A stretch of 64,000 nucleotides of DNA from Chitinophagales bacterium (GTDB lineage Bacteria; Bacteroidota; Bacteroidia; Chitinophagales; Chitinophagaceae). This document shows, in pieces, positions 1 to 7,804 of this stretch. A model generated the notes under the pieces. The model searched no databases, was not told the origin of the DNA, and worked only from the letters and a program-made list of their open reading frames with translations. The DNA lies in contig JAIXKI010000002.1 in the NCBI GenBank assembly GCA_026936105.1, forward strand, positions 139,556-203,555. Reading direction: 5' to 3'. Every line of letters begins with the position of its first letter. Within the stretch, counting starts at the first letter, position 1. A program made the position numbers and the translations under genes.

Positions 1-1264
1 TTCCTTTTACGGAACCATCCCAGCCCTTTACCATATCCTTAGTATCTACATGAGGATCTCCCCAGTGTTCCCACGAATTTTTTAAAGCGGCTGCATCAAA
101 CACTTCATTAAGTCCGGAAGCGATCAGCTTTATATACTGAGCTGCATCATCCGCACAGTTAAAAGTCAATTGCATCATGCTGCCATTCACATTTGTCCGT
201 GTGTATTTCACCGGGTTAGAACCGTTGTTCCCGCCAATCTTGCTCACATCCCAGCCGGAGCCTTTGGATGAAGTAGTGCCTTTTCCTTTGGTTGTATCCT
301 TTACTGCAAATGCCATCTCCTGTACCTGCTTTGTTTCAGCAAACCCGGAGCTTAAACGTGAATAAAATTGAGCGGCGTCTTCCGGACCGGAAAAAGTCAT
401 TTGTTCTAAGCTTCCATCGGGATTAGTAGCGGTAACAGTCAGAGGGCCGCAGTTACCTGGTTGCCTTTCCGGCGAAAGGATATTAGTATATTTTGTTCTT
501 CCGGGCCGTTTGCTTCTATTTGATTCGTTGCTGCCAAAAGATTTCACAATGCCAATACCGGCCGTCATCATTTTCACATCACGTTTTACCTGGACAGGCA
601 CATCAATTCCTCCTTTCAGATCCAGCAGATTAACGGAGGATCTGGACTGTAAGTAGTCGGCATTTATGAAAAACTGAGTAGTCCGGCCCAAAGGATAATT
701 GATGCTGAAGCTTCCTGAAAATCCCGGAAAATAATTATTGCCTCCTTTATCAAACCTATACACGGATTGGTTATTGTTTTTCATAACAATGTCCACATTG
801 CCGGGATCATTTAAAAACAACCCTCCCTGAAGATCGGCATTTACCAATATTCTTTTTCCAAAACGGAATGACGGACCCAATAAAAAGATCCCGTTAAACG
901 GATTTCCTTTTGTCAGTTTCACCTGGTCTTGAGAGAAACCTCTTCCTGTCACAAACTGATTGAGTGAACTCTTCTGAATGGTTCCCGACATCACTCCCGT
1001 GGTGGCAGACAATCCTACATTACCAAAATAATATTTCCCTGACATCTTTGTGAAAGCTCCATTCCCCCGAAAAGAAGAGGATTCATTATTGTTTAAGCCG
1101 AAGGTAACTCCCGTGCCCATGCCAAACACCCATCTTGCTTCATCAGCATTTCCGACGGAAACACTTTTTGAGGTTGATAAAGAAGAAAACTGTTGGGCAA
1201 AAAGCTGATTGCCTGAAAGTAAAAGAGCAAGCAAAATGCCTGCATAGATTGAAGTTGTCTTCAT
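1..1264 (-). CDS. Exported outer-membrane-type protein with duplicated C-terminal module (partial, 3' end outside window)
   Basis: An open frame runs from an ATG at 1264 to the window edge with no stop, giving about 421 residues. Residues 1-24 form a signal peptide (MKTTS start, long hydrophobic core, cleavage near LFAQ). Residues 25-250 are rich in Gly, Asn and alternating aromatic/hydrophobic residues such as YYFGNVGLSATTG, as in small outer-membrane beta-barrels of Bacteroidota. After a basic linker (about 252-262), a module at about 273-308 (pattern TNxxGSxxQxTF...DAAQ) recurs at about 350-385, 77 residues later. Between the copies lies a Lys/Gly/Ser-rich linker. The barrel call is from composition only, and I do not recognise the C-terminal module. 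Upstream genes cannot be seen. Confidence 0.75.
   Translation of the reverse strand, partial: MKTTSIYAGILLALLLSGNQLFAQQFSSLSTSKSVSVGNADEARWVFGMGTGVTFGLNNNESSSFRGNGAFTKMSGKYYFGNVGLSATTGVMSGTIQKSSLNQFVTGRGFSQDQVKLTKGNPFNGIFLLGPSFRFGKRILVNADLQGGLFLNDPGNVDIVMKNNNQSVYRFDKGGNNYFPGFSGSFSINYPLGRTTQFFINADYLQSRSSVNLLDLKGGIDVPVQVKRDVKMMTAGIGIVKSFGSNESNRSKRPGRTKYTNILSPERQPGNCGPLTVTATNPDGSLEQMTFSGPEDAAQFYSRLSSGFAETKQVQEMAFAVKDTTKGKGTTSSKGSGWDVSKIGGNNGSNPVKYTRTNVNGSMMQLTFNCADDAAQYIKLIASGLNEVFDAAALKNSWEHWGDPHVDTKDMVKGWDGSVKG
110..217 (-). repeat. Second copy of the intragenic protein module
   Basis: This encodes residues about 350-385 of the first gene. Aligned without gaps to the copy at 341-448, about 15 of 36 residues are identical, including P, TxTN, GS, Q, TF, DAAQ and SG. 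It is a protein-level duplication; the DNA of the two copies has diverged. Confidence 0.6.
341..448 (-). repeat. First copy of the intragenic protein module
   Basis: This encodes residues about 273-308 of the first gene, just after a single Cys (residue 272). See the copy at 110-217. Both share the core T-x-T-N-x-x-G-S-x-x-Q-x-T-F followed four residues later by D-A-A-Q. Confidence 0.6.
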
Positions 1265-1505
1265 AAAAGGGTCAGTTAATACTTTGCTGTTCTTTTAGTA
1301 AGATATAACGGTAAAATTTATATCTTATTTTCTGATAAAGTGAATGAAATCGAAAAAAAAACCAGAATAATGGTATTTCTTCAGGCTGATAGAACGTAAT
1401 AACAACAGTTGTTATCATTCACACCCGGAAAGTTTCATTGAACCACCACACAGCATCGGAGAAATTATTGATCAAAAGTGGCTGCAAAATCGGGGCAGTA
1501 TCCTT

Positions 1506-2111
1506 TTATTTCGGGGTATTGTCTCTCCACTTCCACAAGTGCAGGCAGGCATAAGTGCGATAGGGGCTCCAGCGATCCGAAATAAGAAGCAACTGTTTTC
1601 TGAATTCTTTCTTATCCGAGTTATCCAATCCGTACAATCTGATCATTGCATTCTGAATGCCGGTATCATCCAAAGCAAATACATCTTCCCTGCCCAGGGC
1701 AAACATCAGCAGCATTTCCACCGTCCATCTGCCTACTCCTTTTATCTGAGTCAAATAGCTGATCACTTCTTCATTGCTCATCCGGTTCAGCTTTTTAGGG
1801 TCGAGGCCTTCTTTGATCTCAAATCTTGCCACATTCTGCACATAAGATGCCTTGCCCCGGGAAAGACCGGCGCTTCTGAGTTTTTCAGGCGGTGTATCGA
1901 GTATCTGCCTGGGGTCAGGATCTTTTCCGTTGTACAAGTCAAGATATCTTTGATAGATCACGTCGGCAACCCGGGTGGAAAGCTGCTGGCTTATTATGGA
2001 AGCAATAATCCATGATCCGATATTTTTTCTTTTGACAAGCTTTTGCGGATCCTGATGGTCAATAATCTTTTTCAGTTTTTTATCTTTCGACAAATGATGG
2101 ATGTAAGACAT
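1506..2111 (-). CDS. DNA-3-methyladenine glycosylase II (AlkA-like, HhH-GPD)
   Basis: The enzyme removes alkylated bases such as 3-methyladenine from DNA as the first step of base-excision repair. At 201 residues it is the compact HhH-GPD core without the N-terminal domain of E. coli AlkA. The helix-hairpin-helix is at about 122-133 (IKGVGRWT), followed by the GPD-loop motif ALDDTGI, where D149 fits the catalytic aspartate. The Cys4 iron-sulfur cluster of Nth/MutY is absent, which supports alkyl-base rather than thymine-glycol or adenine-mismatch activity. It stands alone, divergent from mnmD. The family is clear; exact substrate is inferred. Confidence 0.88.
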   Translation of the reverse strand: MSYIHHLSKDKKLKKIIDHQDPQKLVKRKNIGSWIIASIISQQLSTRVADVIYQRYLDLYNGKDPDPRQILDTPPEKLRSAGLSRGKASYVQNVARFEIKEGLDPKKLNRMSNEEVISYLTQIKGVGRWTVEMLLMFALGREDVFALDDTGIQNAMIRLYGLDNSDKKEFRKQLLLISDRWSPYRTYACLHLWKWRDNTPK

Positions 2112-2195
2112 GGGATAAAATTAAACAGTAAAAGTAAAAAGAGGCGAAATTTGAAATAGCATTGTCATACTTAATCTGCAACAGAGAAAATCTGC

Positions 2196-2867
2196 ATGGA
2201 AAGAAAAGTGATCCTTACTGAAGATGGCTCCCATACTGTTTCAATTCCCTCAATGGGAGTGACTTTTCATTCCATTCATGGCGCAGTGCAGGAGTCAAAA
2301 TATATCTTCATGGAAGCGGGATTGAATTTCTTCATCAGTCATTCGTCCAAAAAAGCGATAAGGGTCTTTGAAGCAGGCTTTGGCACAGGGCTGAATGCCC
2401 TGCTTACTTACCTGGAAGCAGAAAAAAGAAACCTGGAAATTTATTATGAAACAGTTGACCTATATCCGCTCAATGAAACAGAATTCCGGTCTTTGAATTA
2501 CTGTACGCTGCTTGAAAGATCCGATCTGCAATCCGTTTTTGAAAAAATGCATTTATGTGAATGGGGAAAACAGATTCCGGTCTCACCGTTCTTTTCTTTG
2601 AAAAAAATAAATTCAGATCTCCCGGCAATAAAAACAACCGGGAAATTCGATCTGATCTATTTTGATGCCTTCGATCCTAAAGCGCAGCCGGAGTTATGGT
2701 CCACAGAAATATTCGGAAAAATGTTTTCGATCCTGAAAGAGAACGGAATACTCGTGACCTACAGCAGCAAAGGTGATGTCAGGAGAGCGATGCAGTCAGC
2801 CGGATTCTCTGTTAAAAAAATACCCGGGCCCAAAGGGAAAAGGGAAATAGTAAGAGCAGTGAAGTGA
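2196..2867 (+). CDS. mnmD: tRNA (5-methylaminomethyl-2-thiouridine)(34)-methyltransferase, stand-alone MnmD
   Basis: This is a SAM-dependent methyltransferase that makes the last methylation of mnm5(s2)U at the wobble position. In E. coli the activity is one half of the fused MnmC; here the 223-residue protein is the methyltransferase domain alone, with no FAD oxidase domain. The SAM-binding loop is VFEAGFGTGLN (about 57-67). The catalytic region FDLIYFDAFDPKAQPELW and the C-terminal GILVTYSSKGDVRRAM plus GPKGKREI are characteristic of the MnmC/DUF752 family. It is divergent from the glycosylase gene and ends 10 bp from the convergent cysS stop. Confidence 0.9.
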   Translation: MERKVILTEDGSHTVSIPSMGVTFHSIHGAVQESKYIFMEAGLNFFISHSSKKAIRVFEAGFGTGLNALLTYLEAEKRNLEIYYETVDLYPLNETEFRSLNYCTLLERSDLQSVFEKMHLCEWGKQIPVSPFFSLKKINSDLPAIKTTGKFDLIYFDAFDPKAQPELWSTEIFGKMFSILKENGILVTYSSKGDVRRAMQSAGFSVKKIPGPKGKREIVRAVK

Positions 2868-2877
2868 ACTAAAAAAA

Positions 2878-4371
2878 TCATTCAATGGTCCAGCTCATTC
2901 CGCCATCCTTTTCGTCTTTCAGGGAAATGCCTAACTCCTTCAATTGATTTCTTATTTTATCGGAAGTGGCGAAATCTTTTCTGCTGCGTGCTTCTTTACG
3001 GATCTCCACCAGTAATTCCATCACTCCCTTGAATTGCTCATTATCCGAATCAGTAACGTTTTTCAATCCTAAAATATCTTCTACAAAAACTTTCATCTGA
3101 TCTTTCAGCAGTTCAAATGTTTCCTTTGACAAAGCGGCTACAGGAATAGCCTTATCTTTCATGGAGTTGATCACCGGAACCAGTTCAAACATATTGGCCA
3201 GCACTTTGGCTGTATTGAAATCATCGCTGATGAACTCATCGAATTCTTTCACGAGCTGCAAAGTCCGGGATTCAAGATCTTTATCCAGTTTGCCTTCCTG
3301 AGGTTCATAGTTCATTGCCCGCAGTTTCTCGTATGCTTCCCACAACCTTTTCAATCCTTTCTCTGCAGCCTGCAATGCATCATTGCTGAAATCTAAAGTG
3401 CTCCGGTAATGCGTCTGCAGGATGAAAAAACGGATCACCATGGGGTGATAAGCCTTAGCAAGCAAAGGATGATCTCCGCTGAACAGTTCGGTGAGCTTGA
3501 TCACATTGTTATAACTCTTGCCCATTTTCTTTCCGTCAATGGTGATCATATTATTGTGTATCCAGTAACGCACCGGTGCAATATGATTGCAGATGGTACT
3601 CTGAGCGATCTCACTTTCATGATGAGGGAACTGAAGGTCCATTCCTCCGCCGTGAATATCGAATTGTTTTCCCAGGTACTTTGTTGCCATGGCAGAACAT
3701 TCAATATGCCATCCCGGAAAACCGATGCCCCATGGACTTTTCCAACGCATGATATGTTCCGGCGCTGCCGCTTTCCACAAAGCAAAGTCAGCACGGTCTC
3801 TTTTCTCTTCCTGGCCTTCCAGTTCTCTTGTTGTTTCCAACAGGTCTTCCAGCACCCTGCCGCTCAACTTTCCGTAGTCATGAGTAGCCGCATATTTTTT
3901 CACATCAAAATAAACCGAGCCGTTCACTTCATAAGCATATCCTGCTTTCAGGATCTCTTCTATCATCCCTATCTGCTCAATGATATGCCCTGTTGCCGTC
4001 GGTTCAATGGACGGAGGCAGTGTGTTGAACTGAGCCATTGCCCAATGAAAAAGATTGGTGTATTTCTGCACCAGTTCCATAGGCTCCAGTTTTTCCAATA
4101 TTGCTTTCTTTGAGATCTTATCTTCCGCTTCTCTCCCTTCTTCTTCAAAATGTCCTGCATCAGTGATGTTGCGGACATAACGCACTTTATATCCGAGGTG
4201 CATCAGATACCGGTAGATCACGTCAAACGTAACGTAAGGTCGGGCATGGCCCAGATGGCTTTCGCCGCTTACCGTTGGGCCGCACACATACATCCCGATA
4301 TGGCCGGGAGTCAGCGGAGTAAATACTTCTTTTTGCCTGGAATAGGAATTATAAACTTTTAGTTCACTCAT
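2878..4371 (-). CDS. cysS: Cysteinyl-tRNA synthetase
   Basis: A class I synthetase that charges tRNA-Cys. The frame is open from 4392, but MSELKVYNSY is the natural N-terminus and a -7 box lies 5 bp upstream of the ATG at 4371, so I chose that start (497 residues). The HIGH motif reads HLGHARPYVTFD, preceded by the zinc ligand in MYVCGPTV. Other zinc-site residues are in GWHIECSAM and HHESEIAQS. The KMSKS loop is KMGKS (in DGKKMGKSYNN), a substitution I believe is common in this phylum. The DALR anticodon-binding region fills the C-terminus. It is convergent with mnmD. Confidence 0.97.
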   Translation of the reverse strand: MSELKVYNSYSRQKEVFTPLTPGHIGMYVCGPTVSGESHLGHARPYVTFDVIYRYLMHLGYKVRYVRNITDAGHFEEEGREAEDKISKKAILEKLEPMELVQKYTNLFHWAMAQFNTLPPSIEPTATGHIIEQIGMIEEILKAGYAYEVNGSVYFDVKKYAATHDYGKLSGRVLEDLLETTRELEGQEEKRDRADFALWKAAAPEHIMRWKSPWGIGFPGWHIECSAMATKYLGKQFDIHGGGMDLQFPHHESEIAQSTICNHIAPVRYWIHNNMITIDGKKMGKSYNNVIKLTELFSGDHPLLAKAYHPMVIRFFILQTHYRSTLDFSNDALQAAEKGLKRLWEAYEKLRAMNYEPQEGKLDKDLESRTLQLVKEFDEFISDDFNTAKVLANMFELVPVINSMKDKAIPVAALSKETFELLKDQMKVFVEDILGLKNVTDSDNEQFKGVMELLVEIRKEARSRKDFATSDKIRNQLKELGISLKDEKDGGMSWTIE

Positions 4372-4376
4372 ATATG

Positions 4377-4384
4377 CAAATGTA
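4377..4384 (-). promoter_or_regulatory. -7 promoter box of cysS
   Basis: On the minus strand the sequence is TACATTTG, an exact match to the Bacteroidota TAnnTTTG consensus. A TTG at 4403-4401 lies 16 bp upstream as a candidate -33 element. The box ends 5 bp before the cysS ATG, predicting an essentially leaderless transcript. Confidence 0.55.
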
Positions 4385-4419
4385 AGCTTCAAGCTATAAG
4401 CAATAAGTTAATGGCTGTG

Positions 4420-4773
4420 CTATTTATCAAGCTTTTTCATAAATGAGACAATCATTTTCTGTTCTTTTGTTACATTTTGAAGCATTTGTTGTCTCAAAGA
4501 AGCTTCGCCATATTTTATGGCTTCAGCTATCAACAACTGGTTTTCCAATTCAACCAAAGATCCCAATGAATGTTGTAAAAAACGGTTATAATCTTTTTCA
4601 CTCGTACAGCTGCTTCCTTCAGCAATATTTGAAGGAATAGAAACGGCAGCTCTTGTAATCTGGCTCGAAAGACCATATTTTTTTTCTTTGGGAAACGTTT
4701 CTGTAAGCCTGAAAAATTGTGTCGCAATTTCTAAACCTTTTCGCCAGATTATTAATTGTTTAAAATTTTTCAC
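4420..4773 (-). CDS. Four-helix bundle protein (23S rRNA intervening-sequence protein family)
   Basis: At 117 residues it matches the S23/IVP four-helix-bundle family: the N-terminus FKQLIIWRKGLEIA, the central SSQITRAAVSIPSNIAEG and the later FLQHSLGSLVELENQL are the family signature. Members were first found inside 23S rRNA intervening sequences but are mostly free-standing chromosomal genes of unknown function. No rRNA sequence surrounds it here. It starts about 60 bp from the stop of the next minus-strand gene (4835) and ends 49 bp before cysS. Confidence 0.88.
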   Translation of the reverse strand: MKNFKQLIIWRKGLEIATQFFRLTETFPKEKKYGLSSQITRAAVSIPSNIAEGSSCTSEKDYNRFLQHSLGSLVELENQLLIAEAIKYGEASLRQQMLQNVTKEQKMIVSFMKKLDK

Positions 4774-4834
4774 TTTTTTAATAAAGGTAATTGAAACTTC
4801 ATTTTGCTTGAAGCTAACTGCTTGGGACTCGTGG

Positions 4835-5959
4835 CTATTTTTCCAGCATCACATCCGCCACCAGCATATAATGATCGGACAAGTTTCTTACCAGCCGGTC
4901 AGACTGTTTGATCCGGAAACTATTATCTGCAAAAATATAATCAATTCTCAGTGTTGGAGAAAGCGATGAGAAAGTTCTGCCAACACCCCAATCTTTTTTC
5001 AGGAATGCATCCTGCAAATCAGTACGCACCGCTGAATAAGTGTAAGAATTCGGAACATCATTCAGATCGGCACAAAGCAAAACGGGCAAGGTCCTTTTAC
5101 TAAGTTCCTCTTTTATGATCCTTGCCTGGATACTCCGGTACACCACTCCTCTTTTCAGTTTTGAAAAAATGGTTCGTGAACTGGATAGAAGACTGTCCTG
5201 TCGCACCCTCTCAATATTGCTGATCTTATCATAATCACTTTTTTTGAATTGCAAAGACTGAAGGTGGGTGCTGTACACTCTGATGGTATCCTCATTCACT
5301 TTGATATCGGCATGCAGTAGCACTTCCGGAAGAGTGGGATAAGGAAAACGGATCAGGCCCGAATCAACGATAGGGAAGCGGGAGAAAATAATGGAACTGT
5401 AATATTGTAACGCCCCATCTTCATCATAGGAAAAATAGAAATAAGGATAATGAAGATGCTTTTGAATATACCCGATATTATCATAAAAATCCGCTCTCGC
5501 TGAGGTTTGGAATTCCTGCAGGCAAAGAATGTCGGCATTATATTCTTCCAGCTGGTCCATCATCTTTAATCTTGTCTGACTGCCGGGATTATTATTCTTT
5601 CTCAATTCAATGAAACGTGCCACATTCCAGGAAACAATACGAATAGAATTCGGGGCTTTTTCATGATGAAAGGAACTGAATAAATGAAAGGCAAAGAATA
5701 CGCTGATACTTTTGTATCCGATCAAAAGAAGAATAGCTGAAAAAATAGCTCTCCTGGGTTTTATGAAAAGCCAACCCACCAGGAAAAGTATCATAAAGAA
5801 AAGGAGAAAGGGGAATGCAAGCGCCAGCAGGGATATGAACCACCATCGTGCAGGATCCAGGTTCGGTGTGGCAAAACAAACTAACAGAAACAAAGCGCCC
5901 ACGATGATATTCGCATAAATAAGAAGCCTTCTTGTCCAAACCCTGACCTTACCTGCCAT
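4835..5959 (-). CDS. Membrane-anchored endonuclease/exonuclease/phosphatase family protein
   Basis: The protein has 374 residues. The first 90 hold three hydrophobic segments (about 12-32, 39-65 and 70-92) that anchor it in the inner membrane. The EEP fold follows: IRIVSWNVARF, DILCLQEFQ (metal-binding Glu), VYSTHLQS, VLLCADLNDVP, and the closing RIDYIFA and SDHYMLVADV with the catalytic His. All the expected metal and catalytic residues are present. Families with this layout act on phosphodiesters in nucleic acids or lipids, and the substrate cannot be told from sequence. It is probably cotranscribed after the rhomboid genes (80-bp gap). Confidence 0.85.
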   Translation of the reverse strand: MAGKVRVWTRRLLIYANIIVGALFLLVCFATPNLDPARWWFISLLALAFPFLLFFMILFLVGWLFIKPRRAIFSAILLLIGYKSISVFFAFHLFSSFHHEKAPNSIRIVSWNVARFIELRKNNNPGSQTRLKMMDQLEEYNADILCLQEFQTSARADFYDNIGYIQKHLHYPYFYFSYDEDGALQYYSSIIFSRFPIVDSGLIRFPYPTLPEVLLHADIKVNEDTIRVYSTHLQSLQFKKSDYDKISNIERVRQDSLLSSSRTIFSKLKRGVVYRSIQARIIKEELSKRTLPVLLCADLNDVPNSYTYSAVRTDLQDAFLKKDWGVGRTFSSLSPTLRIDYIFADNSFRIKQSDRLVRNLSDHYMLVADVMLEK

Positions 5960-6039
5960 AATACACGAATTTCTTAAATAGAAACGATTAATTCAGGGAT
6001 AAATGATGAAAATAAAAGTAAAAAAACAGAAGCAGCGCC

Positions 6040-6963
6040 CTATGACATATCTTCCTTGCTGGCCCTTTTCAGCAATTCTTTTTCTTCTTCAGTAAGAAAA
6101 CTGTATCCTTTCTGATTTATTTTGTCCAGTATCTCGTCAATGCGTTGCTGGGTTACATGAGGTGTTTTCTTAAACGGAGCTTTTCCCGGTTTGTAAAACA
6201 GTTCATCTTTTCTTGTTTTTCCTTTTTTAGGTTTATCGGGATTAAACAGATCATTGACCCAGTCGAAAAAATTATTCATCCATTCACTCCAGTCATAACC
6301 TTTGCGAAGCAAAACGATAAAGAAGAAACCCATCAGCCCACCGGCAATATGTGCAACATAAAGCCCGGTATCGCCAACTGGTATCATGGCAAGATCAATC
6401 AATACATAAACGCAGGTTAGAATCCACAACGGGATCCCGCCATTCAGCATCGGAAATATCCTGTAGTCTGAAGCCACCATTGTTGTGGCAATGGCCACGC
6501 CCATTATACCGGCAGAAGCCCCGAATAAATAATCTCCATTCCTCAGAGAAGGAATGAAATAATCAAGCAGAATAAAAGCAAGCGCTCCGGCTAATGCACT
6601 GTAAATAAAAATTGGCGCTACTTTTCTGTTGCCGGTGAGTTCCTGCATTACAAATCCAAATGCCCAGAGCCAGAGCATGTTGGCAAAAACACCCCATACA
6701 CTATCCTGTAAAAACATGTGAGTAAGTATGGTCCATGGATGATTCAGAACGTTCTTAAAATCTGTAGATAAAGCCACCCAGGGAAAAATATTCTGGTGAT
6801 ACAGGTTGAGTCCGTCGGGATTTCCATGGTTGAAATAGTACAATGCTTTTATAAAAGCAAAAGCGACAAAAACCACAAGGCTGATTGCAATCAGGATAAC
6901 GAGACTGTTCCCGCTTTGGCCCAAAGTAACCCGCTGCCTGTATTTTCTTTCGGAATAGTTCAT
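6040..6963 (-). CDS. Rhomboid family intramembrane serine protease with cytosolic C-terminal tail
   Basis: This 307-residue polytopic protein cleaves membrane-protein substrates within the bilayer. The catalytic serine is in GASAG (S150) and the histidine in HIAGG (H205), the Ser-His dyad of active rhomboids. About six hydrophobic segments precede residue 225. A basic linker and a tail follow, with a short helical motif (IDEILDKINQKGYSFLT, then EEKELLKRASKE) that I associate with a Bacteroidota-specific rhomboid C-terminal domain (DUF6576-like). It lies 50 bp downstream of a second rhomboid gene in the same orientation, so the two are probably one transcript. Confidence 0.92.
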   Translation of the reverse strand: MNYSERKYRQRVTLGQSGNSLVILIAISLVVFVAFAFIKALYYFNHGNPDGLNLYHQNIFPWVALSTDFKNVLNHPWTILTHMFLQDSVWGVFANMLWLWAFGFVMQELTGNRKVAPIFIYSALAGALAFILLDYFIPSLRNGDYLFGASAGIMGVAIATTMVASDYRIFPMLNGGIPLWILTCVYVLIDLAMIPVGDTGLYVAHIAGGLMGFFFIVLLRKGYDWSEWMNNFFDWVNDLFNPDKPKKGKTRKDELFYKPGKAPFKKTPHVTQQRIDEILDKINQKGYSFLTEEEKELLKRASKEDMS

Positions 6964-7013
6964 GACTCACAGCTCTGTTGCAAAATTCAGGAAATTTTAA
7001 GTGAGCTTACAAT

Positions 7014-7754
7014 TTAGTATAACGATTTACGGTTCGTTTTGTTCCAGATATATACAATAATAAATCCTGTTAGTGCTCCGCCAAGGTGCGCAAAATGGGC
7101 AATATTATCGCCTGAGGCGCTTAAGCCTCCAAAAAGATCGATCGCCACAAATCCCAACACCGCCCATTTAGCCTTGACCGGTATCGGAATGAACATGATA
7201 TAAAGCTCAGTATTGGGAAAAGTATAGGCAAAAGCAGCCATCACACCCATGACGGCACCGGAAGCACCCAGCGCTCCTGCCAATGCTCCTCTGTATTTCA
7301 TTATGCCTGCCATATCGTTTGCCTGTATGGCATGGAGCAGGTCCTGGCAGCGGAGATATTGTATAAAAAGATGCAGCGCAGCAGCTCCGACACCGCTGGC
7401 AAGATAAAAGATCAAAAACCGTTTTCCTCCCCATACATTTTCCAGAACCCTGCCAAACATCCAAAGGGTGAACATATTGAATAAAATATGAAATATATTG
7501 GGCAGGGGTGCATGAGCAAACATATGGGTAAAGATCTGGTACGGCTTAAAAGAGGGAAAGGTTTCCGTAGGGCTAAACTGGTGCAGAGCATTTTTTAATT
7601 CGTCCGAAAGGATAGGATAGAGTATAAGCTTACCGGTAATATCATATTGTTTGTCCAGGATGGACTGTGCCAGGAATACCAGCACATTGATGATAATAAT
7701 ATTCTTGATAATAGGCGGGAAAGCATCAGGCCTGGTATAGCGGAATGTACTCAT
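7014..7754 (-). CDS. Rhomboid family intramembrane serine protease
   Basis: This is a 246-residue active-type rhomboid. The catalytic Ser is in GASGAVMG (S165) and the His in AHLGG (H223); the L1-loop FGRVLENVWG region is also recognisable. Unlike its neighbour it ends directly after the last transmembrane segment. A weak -7-like TAATTTTA box (minus strand, 7759-7766) sits 4 bp before the ATG. Tandem rhomboid pairs are frequent in this phylum; different substrates or hetero-oligomers are possible, but nothing here decides this. Confidence 0.92.
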   Translation of the reverse strand: MSTFRYTRPDAFPPIIKNIIIINVLVFLAQSILDKQYDITGKLILYPILSDELKNALHQFSPTETFPSFKPYQIFTHMFAHAPLPNIFHILFNMFTLWMFGRVLENVWGGKRFLIFYLASGVGAAALHLFIQYLRCQDLLHAIQANDMAGIMKYRGALAGALGASGAVMGVMAAFAYTFPNTELYIMFIPIPVKAKWAVLGFVAIDLFGGLSASGDNIAHFAHLGGALTGFIIVYIWNKTNRKSLY

Positions 7755-7804
7755 TCGGTAAAATTAAAGGTTATCATCAGAGATAAAGAAGGAAAATGAT
7801 CGTT

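Noticed and set aside
1265-1505. 241-bp gap between the first two genes
   Set aside because: No coding frame, RNA structure or clear -7 box could be supported.
3409-4113. 234-codon plus-strand frame inside cysS
   Set aside because: Antisense shadow of a conserved synthetase gene; no family features.
4420-4773. Possible 23S rRNA intervening sequence
   Set aside because: The encoded four-helix protein belongs to that family, but there is no rRNA sequence around it; it is a free-standing gene.
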